Source: Eutreptiella sp. 'Long Island Sound 2002' (lineage: Eukaryota > Euglenozoa > Euglenophyceae > Eutreptiales > Eutreptiaceae). From it: DNA of 64,000 nucleotides. Positions 10,887-23,500 of this stretch are shown one piece after another. How positions within the stretch are numbered: position 1 is the first letter of the stretch; every line of letters begins with the position of its first letter. The notes below the pieces were generated by a model. It made no database searches. It was given only the letters and a program-made list of their open reading frames with translations, and was not told where the DNA came from. Made by a program: the position numbers and the translations under genes. The stretch is from the NCBI GenBank assembly GCA_964036045.1, contig OZ038400.1, positions 16,365,079 through 16,429,078 on the forward strand. Reading direction: 5' to 3'.

Positions 10887-13304
10887 TTGGAGGCCGGGAC
10901 CCTCTTTTTTGAAATCTTTGGGGCTGAAGGCCGCCAGGCCTTCAGCCGCCCGCCCGCCTTCGCCCACGCCTTAGCCGAAGCCAAAGGCGGAGGCCAACCC
11001 TTTAGAGTCGCTACCCAGGGGGCTTGGCCAAAAATGGCCTTCCTGCCCTGTCTTTGGACGTATTATGCCTAGCCTGTGTGGCGGCTGTCCGGACCGTAGG
11101 GTGGTCAGTCTGGGGGCTTTTTGGTCAATGTTTGATTAAGCAAGTTGACTTTGATTCGGGGCTCGCCTATGTCTTACAGCAGCGGATACCGTTTTACCGG
11201 TGGTCCAAATCCCAATTGTATGGTGCATGGCGTACCCATGAACCTGATTCCATGCTTCCAAGCTTCAAAACTGCTATCTAGAGGGCAAATTGGAGGCCGG
11301 GACCCTCTTTTTTGAAATCTTTGGGGCTGAAGGCCGCCAGGCCTTCAGCCGCCCACCCGCCTTCGCCCACGCCTTAGCCGAAGCCAAAGGCGGAGGCCAA
11401 CCCTTTAGAGTCGCTACCCAGGGGGCTTGGCCAAAAATGGCCTTCCTGCCCTGTCTTTGGACGTATTATGCCTAGCCTGTGTGGCGGCTGTCCGGACCGT
11501 AGGGTTGTCAGTCTGGGGGCTTTTTGGTCAATGTTTGATTAAGCAAGTTGACTTTGATTCGGGGCTCGCCTATGTCTTACAGCAGCGGATACCGTTTTAC
11601 CGGTGGTCCAAATCCCAATTGTATGGTGCATGGCGTACCCATGAACCTGATTCCATGCTTCCAAGCTTCAAAACTGCTATCTAGAGGGCAAATTGGAGGC
11701 CGGGACCCTCTTTTTTGAAATCTTTGGGCCTGAAGGCCGCCAGGCCTTCAGCCGCCCACCCGCCTTCGCCCACGCCTTAGCCGAAGCCAAAGGCGGAGGC
11801 CAACCCTTTAGAGTCGCTACCCAGGGGGCTTGGCCAAAAATGGCCTTCCTGCCCTGTCTTTGGACGTATTATGCCTAGCCTGTGTGGCGGCTGTCCGGAC
11901 CGTAGGGTGGTCAGTCTGGGGGCTTTTTGGTCAATGTTTGATTAAGCAAGTTGACTTTGATTCGGGGCTCGCCTATGTCTTACAGCAGCGGATACCGTTT
12001 TACCGGTGGTCCAAATCCCAATTGTATGGTGCATGGCGTACCCATGAACCTGATTCCATGCTTCCAAGCTTCAAAACTGCTATCTAGAGGGCAAATTGGA
12101 GGCCGGGACCCTCTTTTTTGAAATCTTTGGGGCTGAAGGCCGCCAGGCCTTCAGCCGCCCACCCGCCTTCGCCCACGCCTTAGCCGAAGCCAAAGGCGGA
12201 GGCCAACCCTTTAGAGTCGCTACCCAGGGGGCTTGGCCAAAAATGGCCTTCCTGCCCTGTCTTTGGACGTATTATGCCTAGCCTGTGTGGCGGCTGTCCG
12301 GACCGTAGGGTGGTCAGTCTGGGGGCTTTTTGGTCAATGTTTGATTAAGCAAGTTGACTTTGATTCGGGGCTCGCCTATGTCTTACAGCAGCGGATACCG
12401 TTTTACCGGTGGTCCAAATCCCAATTGTATGGTGCATGGCGTACCCATGAACCTGATTCCATGCTTCCAAGCTTCAAAACTGCTATCTAGAGGGCAAATT
12501 GGAGGCCGGGACCCTCTTTTTTGAAATCTTTGGGGCTGAAGGCCGCCAGGCCTTCAGCCGCCCGCCCGCCTTCGCCCACGCCTTAGCCGAAGCCAAAGGC
12601 GGAGGCCAACCCTTTAGAGTCGCTACCCAGGGGGCTTGGCCAAAAATGGCCTTCCTGCCCTGTCTTTGGACGTATTATGCCTAGCCTGTGTGGCGGCTGT
12701 CCGGACCGTAGGGTGGTCAGTCTGGGGGCTTTTTGGTCAATGTTTGATTAAGCAAGTTGACTTTGATTCGGGGCTCGCCTATGTCTTACAGCAGCGGATA
12801 CCGTTTTACCGGTGGTCCAAATCCCAATTGTATGGTGCATGGCGTACCCATGAACCTGATTCCATGCTTCCAAGCTTCAAAACTGCTATCTAGAGGGCAA
12901 ATTGGAGGCCGGGACCCTCTTTTTTGAAATCTTTGGGGCTGAAGGCCGCCAGGCCTTCAGCCGCCCGCCCGCCTTCGCCCACGCCTTAGCCGAAGCCAAA
13001 GGCGGAGGCCAACCCTTTAGAGTCGCTACCCAGGGGGCTTGGCCAAAAATGGCCTTCCTGCCCTGTCTTTGGACGTATTATGCCTAGCCTGTGTGGCGGC
13101 TGTCCGGACCGTAGGGTGGTCAGTCTGGGGGCTTTTTGGTCAATGTTTGATTAAGCAAGTTGACTTTGATTCGGGGCTCGCCTATGTCTTACAGCAGCGG
13201 ATACCGTTTTACCGGTGGTCCAAATCCCAATTGTATGGTGCATGGCGTACCCATGAACCTGATTCCATGCTTCCAAGCTTCAAAACTGCTATCTAGAGGG
13301 CAAA

Positions 13305-14110
13305 TTGGAGGCCGGGACCCTCTTTTTTGAAATCTTTGGGGCTGAAGGCCGCCAGGCCTTCAGCCGCCCACCCGCCTTCGCCCACGCCTTAGCCGAAGCC
13401 AAAGGCGGAGGCCAACCCTTTAGAGTCGCTACCCAGGGGGCTTGGCCAAAAATGGCCTTCCTGCCCTGTCTTTGGACGTATTATGCCTAGCCTGTGTGGC
13501 GGCTGTCCGGACCGTAGGGTTGTCAGTCTGGGGGCTTTTTGGTCAATGTTTGATTAAGCAAGTTGACTTTGATTCGGGGCTCGCCTATGTCTTACAGCAG
13601 CGGATACCGTTTTACCGGTGGTCCAAATCCCAATTGTATGGTGCATGGCGTACCCATGAACCTGATTCCATGCTTCCAAGCTTCAAAACTGCTATCTAGA
13701 GGGCAAATTGGAGGCCGGGACCCTCTTTTTTGAAATCTTTGGGCCTGAAGGCCGCCAGGCCTTCAGCCGCCCGCCCGCCTTCGCCCACGCCTTAGCCGAA
13801 CCCAAAGGCGGAGGCCAACCCTTTAGAGTCGCTACCCAGGGGGCTTGGCCAAAAATGGCCTTCCTGCCCTGTCTTTGGACGTATTATGCCTAGCCTGTGT
13901 GGCGGCTGTCCGGACCGTAGGGTGGTCAGTCTGGGGGCTTTTTGGTCAATGTTTGATTAAGTAAGTTGACTTTGATTCGGGGCTCGCCTATGTCTTACAG
14001 CAGCGGATACCGTTTTACCGGTGGTCCAAATCCCAATTGTATGGTGCATGGCGTACCCATGAACCTGATTCCATGCTTCCAAGCTTCAAAACTGCTATCT
14101 AGAGGGCAAA
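13305..14110 (+). repeat. Two-unit marker block B, copy 2
   Basis: Carries the same three linked variants as 10081-10886 (GGTTGTC, then GCCGAACCC with AAGTAAG), so it is a recent copy of that block by unequal exchange or replication-based amplification. Confidence 0.75.
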
Positions 14111-14916
14111 TTGGAGGCCGGGACCCTCTTTTTTGAAATCTTTGGGGCTGAAGGCCGCCAGGCCTTCAGCCGCCCACCCGCCTTCGCCCACGCCTTAGCC
14201 GAAGCCAAAGGCGGAGGCCAACCCTTTAGAGTCGCTACCCAGGGGGCTTGGCCAAAAATGGCCTTCCTGCCCTGTCTTTGGACGTATTATGCCTAGCCTG
14301 TGTGGCGGCTGTCCGGACCGTAGGGTTGTCAGTCTGGGGGCTTTTTGGTCAATGTTTGATTAAGCAAGTTGACTTTGATTCGGGGCTCGCCTATGTCTTA
14401 CAGCAGCGGATACCGTTTTACCGGTGGTCCAAATCCCAATTGTATGGTGCATGGCGTACCCATGAACCTGATTCCATGCTTCCAAGCTTCAAAACTGCTA
14501 TCTAGAGGGCAAATTGGAGGCCGGGACCCTCTTTTTTGAAATCTTTGGGCCTGAAGGCCGCCAGGCCTTCAGCCGCCCGCCCGCCTTCGCCCACGCCTTA
14601 GCCGAACCCAAAGGCGGAGGCCAACCCTTTAGAGTCGCTACCCAGGGGGCTTGGCCAAAAATGGCCTTCCTGCCCTGTCTTTGGACGTATTATGCCTAGC
14701 CTGTGTGGCGGCTGTCCGGACCGTAGGGTGGTCAGTCTGGGGGCTTTTTGGTCAATGTTTGATTAAGCAAGTTGACTTTGATTCGGGGCTCGCCTATGTC
14801 TTACAGCAGCGGATACCGTTTTACCGGTGGTCCAAATCCCAATTGTATGGTGCATGGCGTACCCATGAACCTGATTCCATGCTTCCAAGCTTCAAAACTG
14901 CTATCTAGAGGGCAAA
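14111..14916 (+). repeat. Two-unit marker block B, copy 3 (partial match)
   Basis: Directly follows copy 2. It has GGTTGTC in the first unit and GCCGAACCC in the second, but AAGCAAG rather than AAGTAAG. The AAGTAAG change is therefore either younger than the other two markers or was lost here by conversion. Confidence 0.7.
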
Positions 14917-17334
14917 TTGGAGGCCGGGACCCTCTTTTTTGAAATCTTTGGGGCTGAAGGCCGCCAGGCCTTCAGCCGCCCACCCGCCTTCGCCCACGCC
15001 TTAGCCGAAGCCAAAGGCGGAGGCCAACCCTTTAGAGTCGCTACCCAGGGGGCTTGGCCAAAAATGGCCTTCCTGCCCTGTCTTTGGACGTATTATGCCT
15101 AGCCTGTGTGGCGGCTGTCCGGACCGTAGGGTGGTCAGTCTGGGGGCTTTTTGGTCAATGTTTGATTAAGCAAGTTGACTTTGATTCGGGGCTCGCCTAT
15201 GTCTTACAGCAGCGGATACCGTTTTACCGGTGGTCCAAATCCCAATTGTATGGTGCATGGCGTACCCATGAACCTGATTCCATGCTTCCAAGCTTCAAAA
15301 CTGCTATCTAGAGGGCAAATTGGAGGCCGGGACCCTCTTTTTTGAAATCTTTGGGGCTGAAGGCCGCCAGGCCTTCAGCCGCCCACCCGCCTTCGCCCAC
15401 GCCTTAGCCGAAGCCAAAGGCGGAGGCCAACCCTTTAGAGTCGCTACCCAGGGGGCTTGGCCAAAAATGGCCTTCCTGCCCTGTCTTTGGACGTATTATG
15501 CCTAGCCTGTGTGGCGGCTGTCCGGACCGTAGGGTGGTCAGTCTGGGGGCTTTTTGGTCAATGTTTGATTAAGCAAGTTGACTTTGATTCGGGGCTCGCC
15601 TATGTCTTACAGCAGCGGATACCGTTTTACCGGTGGTCCAAATCCCAATTGTATGGTGCATGGCGTACCCATGAACCTGATTCCATGCTTCCAAGCTTCA
15701 AAACTGCTATCTAGAGGGCAAATTGGAGGCCGGGACCCTCTTTTTTGAAATCTTTGGGGCTGAAGGCCGCCAGGCCTTCAGCCGCCCACCCGCCTTCGCC
15801 CACGCCTTAGCCGAAGCCAAAGGCGGAGGCCAACCCTTTAGAGTCGCTACCCAGGGGGCTTGGCCAAAAATGGCCTTCCTGCCCTGTCTTTGGACGTATT
15901 ATGCCTAGCCTGTGTGGCGGCTGTCCGGACCGTAGGGTGGTCAGTCTGGGGGCTTTTTGGTCAATGTTTGATTAAGCAAGTTGACTTTGATTCGGGGCTC
16001 GCCTATGTCTTACAGCAGCGGATACCGTTTTACCGGTGGTCCAAATCCCAATTGTATGGTGCATGGCGTACCCATGAACCTGATTCCATGCTTCCAAGCT
16101 TCAAAACTGCTATCTAGAGGGCAAATTGGAGGCCGGGACCCTCTTTTTTGAAATCTTTGGGGCTAAAGGCCGCCAGGCCTTCAGCCGCCCACCCGCCTTC
16201 GCCCACGCCTTAGCCGAAGCCAAAGGCGGAGGCCAACCCTTTAGAGTCGCTACCCAGGGGGCTTGGCCAAAAATGGCCTTCCTGCCCTGTCTTTGGACGT
16301 ATTATGCCTAGCCTGTGTGGCGGCTGTCCGGACCGTAGGGTGGTCAGTCTGGGGGCTTTTTGGTCAATGTTTGATTAAGCAAGTTGACTTTGATTCGGGG
16401 CTCGCCTATGTCTTACAGCAGCGGATACCGTTTTACCGGTGGTCCAAATCCCAATTGTATGGTGCATGGCGTACCCATGAACCTGATTCCATGCTTCCAA
16501 GCTTCGAAACTGCTATCTAGAGGGCAAATTGGAGGCCGGGACCCTCTTTTTTGAAATCTTTGGGCCTGAAGGCCGCCAGGCCTTCAGCCGCCCGCCCGCC
16601 TTCGCCCACGCCTTAGCCGAAGCCAAAGGCGGAGGCCAACCCTTTAGAGTCGCTACCCAGGGGGCTTGGCCAAAAATGGCCTTCCTGCCCTGTCTTTGGA
16701 CGTATTATGCCTAGCCTGTGTGGCGGCTGTCCGGACCGTAGGGTGGTCAGTCTGGGGGCTTTTTGGTCAATGTTTGATTAAGCAAGTTGACTTTGATTCG
16801 GGGCTCGCCTATGTCTTACAGCAGCGGATACCGTTTTACCGGTGGTCCAAATCCCAATTGTATGGTGCATGGCGTACCCATGAACCTGATTCCATGCTTC
16901 CAAGCTTCAAAACTGCTATCTAGAGGGCAAATTGGAGGCCGGGACCCTCTTTTTTGAAATCTTTGGGCCTGAAGGCCGCCAGGCCTTCAGCCGCCCGCCC
17001 GCCTTCGCCCACGCCTTAGCCGAAGCCAAAGGCGGAGGCCAACCCTTTAGAGTCGCTACCCAGGGGGCTTGGCCAAAAATGGCCTTCCTGCCCTGTCTTT
17101 GGACGTATTATGCCTAGCCTGTGTGGCGGCTGTCCGGACCGTAGGGTGGTCAGTCTGGGGGCTTTTTGGTCAATGTTTGATTAAGCAAGTTGACTTTGAT
17201 TCGGGGCTCGCCTATGTCTTACAGCAGCGGATACCGTTTTACCGGTGGTCCAAATCCCAATTGTATGGTGCATGGCGTACCCATGAACCTGATTCCATGC
17301 TTCCAAGCTTCAAAACTGCTATCTAGAGGGCAAA

Positions 17335-18543
17335 TTGGAGGCCGGGACCCTCTTTTTTGAAATCTTTGGGGCTAAAGGCCGCCAGGCCTTCAGCCGCCCA
17401 CCCGCCTTCGCCCACGCCTTAGCCGAAGCCAAAGGCGGAGGCCAACCCTTTAGAGTCGCTACCCAGGGGGCTTGGCCAAAAATGGCCTTCCTGCCCTGTC
17501 GTTGGACGTATTATGCCTAGCCTGTGTGGCGGCTGTCCGGACCGTAGGGTGGTCAGTCTGGGGGCTTTTTGGTCAATGTTTGATTAAGCAAGTTGACTTT
17601 GATTCGGGGCTCGCCTATGTCTTACAGCAGCGGATACCGTTTTACCGGTGGTCCAAATCCCAATTGTATGGTGCATGGCGTACCCATGAACCTGATTCCA
17701 TGCTTCCAAGCTTCAAAACTGCTATCTAGAGGGCAAATTGGAGGCCGGGACCCTCTTTTTTGAAATCTTTGGGCCTGAAGGCCGCCAGGCCTTCAGCCGC
17801 CCGCCCGCCTTCGCCCACGCCTTAGCCGAAGCCAAAGGCGGAGGCCAACCCTTTAGAGTCGCTACCCAGGGGGCTTGGCCAAAAATGGCCTTCCTGCCCT
17901 GTCTTTGGACGTATTATGCCTAGCCTGTGTGGCGGCTGTCCGGACCGTAGGGTGGTCAGTCTGGGGGCTTTTTGGTCAATGTTTGATTAAGCAAGTTGAC
18001 TTTGATTCGGGGCTCGCCTATGTCTTACAGCAGCGGATACCTTTTTACCGGTGGTCCAAATCCCAATTGTATGGTGCATGGCGTACCCATGAACCTGATT
18101 CCATGCTTCCAAGCTTCAAAACTGCTATCTAGAGGGCAAATTGGAGGCCGGGACCCTCTTTTTTGAAATCTTTGGGCCTGAAGGCCGCCAGGCCTTCAGC
18201 CGCCCGCCCGCCTTCGCCCATGCCTTAGCCGAAGCCAAAGGCGGAGGCCAACCCTTTAGAGTCGCTACCCAGGGGGCTTGGCCAAAAATGGCCTTCCTGC
18301 CCTGTCTTTGGACGTATTATGCCTAGCCTGTGTGGCGGCTGTCCGGACCGTAGGGTGGTCAGTCTGGGGGCTTTTTGGTCAATGTTTGATTAAGCAAGTT
18401 GACTTTGATTCGGGGCTCGCCTATGTCTTACAGCAGCGGATACCGTTTTACCGGTGGTCCAAATCCCAATTGTATGGTGCATGGCGTACCCATGAACCTG
18501 ATTCCATGCTTCCAAGCTTCGAAACTGCTATCTAGAGGGCAAA
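17335..18543 (+). repeat. Three-unit higher-order block C, copy 1
   Basis: Ordered markers: a unit with GGGGCTAAAGG and CTGTCGTTGG, a unit with GATACCTTTTTACC, then a unit with GCCCATGCC. The same order recurs at 19350-20558, 2015 bp (5 units) downstream. The third unit here also has CTTCGAAACT, which its partner lacks. Confidence 0.8.
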
Positions 18544-19349
18544 TTGGAGGCCGGGACCCTCTTTTTTGAAATCTTTGGGCCTGAAGGCCGCCAGGCCTTC
18601 AGCCGCCCGCCCGCCTTCGCCCACGCCTTAGCCGAAGCCAAAGGCGGAGGCCAACCCTTTAGAGTCGCTACCCAGGGGGCTTGGCCAAAAATGGCCTTCC
18701 TGCCCTGTCTTTGGACGTATTATGCCTAGCCTGTGTGGCGGCTGTCCGGACCGTAGGGTGGTCAGTCTGGGGGCTTTTTGGTCAATGTTTGATTAAGCAA
18801 GTTGACTTTGATTCGGGGCTCGCCTATGTCTTACAGCAGCGGATACCGTTTTACCGGTGGTCCAAATCCCAATTGTATGGTGCATGGCGTACCCATGAAC
18901 CTGATTCCATGCTTCCAAGCTTCAAAACTGCTATCTAGAGGGCAAATTGGAGGCCGGGACCCTCTTTTTTGAAATCTTTGGGCCTGAAGGCCGCCAGGCC
19001 TTCAGCCGCCCGCCCGCCTTCGCCCACGCCTTAGCCGAAGCCAAAGGCGGAGGCCAACCCTTTAGAGTCGCTACCCAGGGGGCTTGGCCAAAAATGGCCT
19101 TCCTGCCCTGTCTTTGGACGTATTATGCCTAGCCTGTGTGGCGGCTGTCCGGACCGTAGGGTGGTCAGTCTGGGGGCTTTTTGGTCAATGTTTGATTAAG
19201 CAAGTTGACTTTGATTCGGGGCTCGCCTATGTCTTACAGCAGCGGATACCGTTTTACCGGTGGTCCAAATCCCAATTGTATGGTGCATGGCGTACCCATG
19301 AACCTGATTCCATGCTTCCAAGCTTCAAAACTGCTATCTAGAGGGCAAA

Positions 19350-20558
19350 TTGGAGGCCGGGACCCTCTTTTTTGAAATCTTTGGGGCTAAAGGCCGCCAG
19401 GCCTTCAGCCGCCCACCCGCCTTCGCCCACGCCTTAGCCGAAGCCAAAGGCGGAGGCCAACCCTTTAGAGTCGCTACCCAGGGGGCTTGGCCAAAAATGG
19501 CCTTCCTGCCCTGTCGTTGGACGTATTATGCCTAGCCTGTGTGGCGGCTGTCCGGACCGTAGGGTGGTCAGTCTGGGGGCTTTTTGGTCAATGTTTGATT
19601 AAGCAAGTTGACTTTGATTCGGGGCTCGCCTATGTCTTACAGCAGCGGATACCGTTTTACCGGTGGTCCAAATCCCAATTGTATGGTGCATGGCGTACCC
19701 ATGAACCTGATTCCATGCTTCCAAGCTTCAAAACTGCTATCTAGAGGGCAAATTGGAGGCCGGGACCCTCTTTTTTGAAATCTTTGGGCCTGAAGGCCGC
19801 CAGGCCTTCAGCCGCCCGCCCGCCTTCGCCCACGCCTTAGCCGAAGCCAAAGGCGGAGGCCAACCCTTTAGAGTCGCTACCCAGGGGGCTTGGCCAAAAA
19901 TGGCCTTCCTGCCCTGTCTTTGGACGTATTATGCCTAGCCTGTGTGGCGGCTGTCCGGACCGTAGGGTGGTCAGTCTGGGGGCTTTTTGGTCAATGTTTG
20001 ATTAAGCAAGTTGACTTTGATTCGGGGCTCGCCTATGTCTTACAGCAGCGGATACCTTTTTACCGGTGGTCCAAATCCCAATTGTATGGTGCATGGCGTA
20101 CCCATGAACCTGATTCCATGCTTCCAAGCTTCAAAACTGCTATCTAGAGGGCAAATTGGAGGCCGGGACCCTCTTTTTTGAAATCTTTGGGCCTGAAGGC
20201 CGCCAGGCCTTCAGCCGCCCGCCCGCCTTCGCCCATGCCTTAGCCGAAGCCAAAGGCGGAGGCCAACCCTTTAGAGTCGCTACCCAGGGGGCTTGGCCAA
20301 AAATGGCCTTCCTGCCCTGTCTTTGGACGTATTATGCCTAGCCTGTGTGGCGGCTGTCCGGACCGTAGGGTGGTCAGTCTGGGGGCTTTTTGGTCAATGT
20401 TTGATTAAGCAAGTTGACTTTGATTCGGGGCTCGCCTATGTCTTACAGCAGCGGATACCGTTTTACCGGTGGTCCAAATCCCAATTGTATGGTGCATGGC
20501 GTACCCATGAACCTGATTCCATGCTTCCAAGCTTCAAAACTGCTATCTAGAGGGCAAA
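19350..20558 (+). repeat. Three-unit higher-order block C, copy 2
   Basis: Repeats the marker order of 17335-18543. A related 5-unit spacing is seen for the GCCCAAGCC plus GATTTC unit at 20559 and again at 22574. A 5-mer (2015-bp) periodicity therefore runs through roughly 17.3-23 kb. Confidence 0.8.
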
Positions 20559-23500
20559 TTGGAGGCCGGGACCCTCTTTTTTGAAATCTTTGGGCCTGAA
20601 GGCCGCCAGGCCTTCAGCCGCCCGCCCGCCTTCGCCCAAGCCTTAGCCGAAGCCAAAGGCGGAGGCCAACCCTTTAGAGTCGCTACCCAGGGGGCTTGGC
20701 CAAAAATGGCCTTCCTGCCCTGTCTTTGGACGTATTATGCCTAGCCTGTGTGGCGGCTGTCCGGACCGTAGGGTGGTCAGTCTGGGGGCTTTTTGGTCAA
20801 TGTTTGATTAAGCAAGTTGACTTTGATTCGGGGCTCGCCTATGTCTTACAGCAGCGGATACCGTTTTACCGGTGGTCCAAATCCCAATTGTATGGTGCAT
20901 GGCGTACCCATGAACCTGATTTCATGCTTCCAAGCTTCAAAACTGCTATCTAGAGGGCAAATTGGAGGCCGGGACCCTCTTTTTTGAAATCTTTGGGGCT
21001 GAAGGCCGCCAGGCCTTCAGCCGCCCGCCCGCCTTCGCCCACGCCTTAGCCGAAGCCAAAGGCGGAGGCCAACCCTTTAGAGTCGCTACCCAGGGGGCTT
21101 GGCCAAAAATGGCCTTCCTGCCCTGTCTTTGGACGTATTATGCCTAGCCTGTGTGGCGGCTGTCCGGACCGTAGGGTGGTCAGTCTGGGGGCTTTTTGGT
21201 CAATGTTTGATTAAGCAAGTTGACTTTGATTCGGGGCTCGCCTATGTCTTACAGCAGCGGATACCGTTTTACCGGTGGTCCAAATCCCAATTGTATGGTG
21301 CATGGCGTACCCATGAACCTGATTCCATGCTTCCAAGCTTCAAAACTGCTATCTAGAGGGCAAATTGGAGGCCGGGACCCTCTTTTTTGAAATCTTTGGG
21401 CCTGAAGGCCGCCAGGCCTTCAGCCGCCCGCCCGCCTTCGCCCACGCCTTAGCCGAAGCCAAAGGCGGAGGCCAACCCTTTAGAGTCGCTACCCAGGGGG
21501 CTTGGCCAAAAATGGCCTTCCTGCCCTGTCTTTGGACGTATTATGCCTAGCCTGTGTGGCGGTTGTCCGGACCGTAGGGTGGTCAGTCCGGGGGCTTTTT
21601 GGTCAATGTTTGATTAAGCAAGTTGACTTTGATTCGGGGCTCGCCTATGTCTTACAGCAGCGGATACCGTTTTACCGGTGGTCCAAATCCCAATTGTATG
21701 GTGCATGGCGTACCCATGAACCTGATTTCATGCTTCCAAGCTTCAAAACTGCTATCTAGAGGGCAAATTGGAGGCCGGGACCCTCTTTTTTGAAATCTTT
21801 GGGGCTGAAGGCCGCCAGGCCTTCAGCCGCCCACCCGCCTTCGCCCACGCCTTAGCCGAAGCCAAAGGCGGAGGCCAACCCTTTAGAGTCGCTACCCAGG
21901 GGGCTTGGCCAAAAATGGCCTTCCTGCCCTGTCTTTGGACGTATTATGCCTAGCCTGTGTGGCGGCTGTCCGGACCGTAGGGTGGTCAGTCTGGGGGCTT
22001 TTTGGTCAATGTTTGATTAAGCAAGTTGACTTTGATTCGGGGCTCGCCTATGTCTTACAGCAGCGGATACCGTTTTACCGGTGGTCCAAATCCCAATTGT
22101 ATGGTGCATGGCGTGCCCATGAACCTGATTCCATGCTTCCAAGCTTCAAAACTGCTATCTAGAGGGCAAATTGGAGGCCGGGACCCTCTTTTTTGAAATC
22201 TTTGGGCCTGAAGGCCGCCAGGCCTTCAGCCGCCCGCCCGCCTTCGCCCACGCCTTAGCCGAAGCCAAAGGCGGAGGCCAACCCTTTAGAGTCGCTACCC
22301 AGGGGGCTTGGCCAAAAATGGCCTTCCTGCCCTGTCTTTGGACGTATTATGCCTAGCCTGTGTGGCGGCTGTCCGGACCGTAGGGTGGTCAGTCTGGGGG
22401 CTTTTTGGTCAATGTTTGATTAAGCAAGTTGACTTTGATTCGGGGCTCGCCTATGTCTTACAGCAGCGGATACCGTTTTACCGGTGGTCCAAATCCCAAT
22501 TGTATGGTGCATGGCGTACCCATGAACCTGATTCCATGCTTCCAAGCTTCAAAACTGCTATCTAGAGGGCAAATTGGAGGCCGGGACCCTCTTTTTTGAA
22601 ATCTTTGGGCCTGAAGGCCGCCAGGCCTTCAGCCGCCCGCCCGCCTTCGCCCAAGCCTTAGCCGAAGCCAAAGGCGGAGGCCAACCCTTTAGAGTCGCTA
22701 CCCAGGGGGCTTGGCCAAAAATGGCCTTCCTGCCCTGTCTTTGGACGTATTATGCCTAGCCTGTGTGGCGGCTGTCCGGACCGTAGGGTGGTCAGTCTGG
22801 GGGCTTTTTGGTCAATGTTTGATTAAGCAAGTTGACTTTGATTCGGGGCTCGCCTATGTCTTACAGCAGCGGATACCGTTTTACCGGTGGTCCAAATCCC
22901 AATTGTATGGTGCATGGCGTACCCATGAACCTGATTTCATGCTTCCAAGCTTCAAAACTGCTATCTAGAGGGCAAATTGGAGGCCGGGACCCTCTTTTTT
23001 GAAATCTTTGGGGCTGAAGGCCGCCAGGCCTTCAGCCGCCCACCCGCCTTCGCCCACGCCTTAGCCGAAGCCAAAGGCGGAGGCCAACCCTTTAGAGTCG
23101 CTACCCAGGGGGCTTGGCCAAAAATGGCCTTCCTGCCCTGTCTTTGGACGTATTATGCCTAGCCTGTGTGGCGGCTGTCCGGACCGTAGGGTGGTCAGTC
23201 TGGGGGCTTTTTGGTCAATGTTTGATTAAGCAAGTTGACTTTGATTCGGGGCTCGCCTATGTCTTACAGCAGCGGATACCGTTTTACCGGTGGTCCAAAT
23301 CCCAATTGTATGGTGCATGGCGTGCCCATGAACCTGATTCCATGCTTCCAAGCTTCAAAACTGCTATCTAGAGGGCAAATTGGAGGCCGGGACCCTCTTT
23401 TTTGAAATCTTTGGGCCTGAAGGCCGCCAGGCCTTCAGCCGCCCGCCCGCCTTCGCCCACGCCTTAGCCGAAGCCAAAGGCGGAGGCCAACCCTTTAGAG

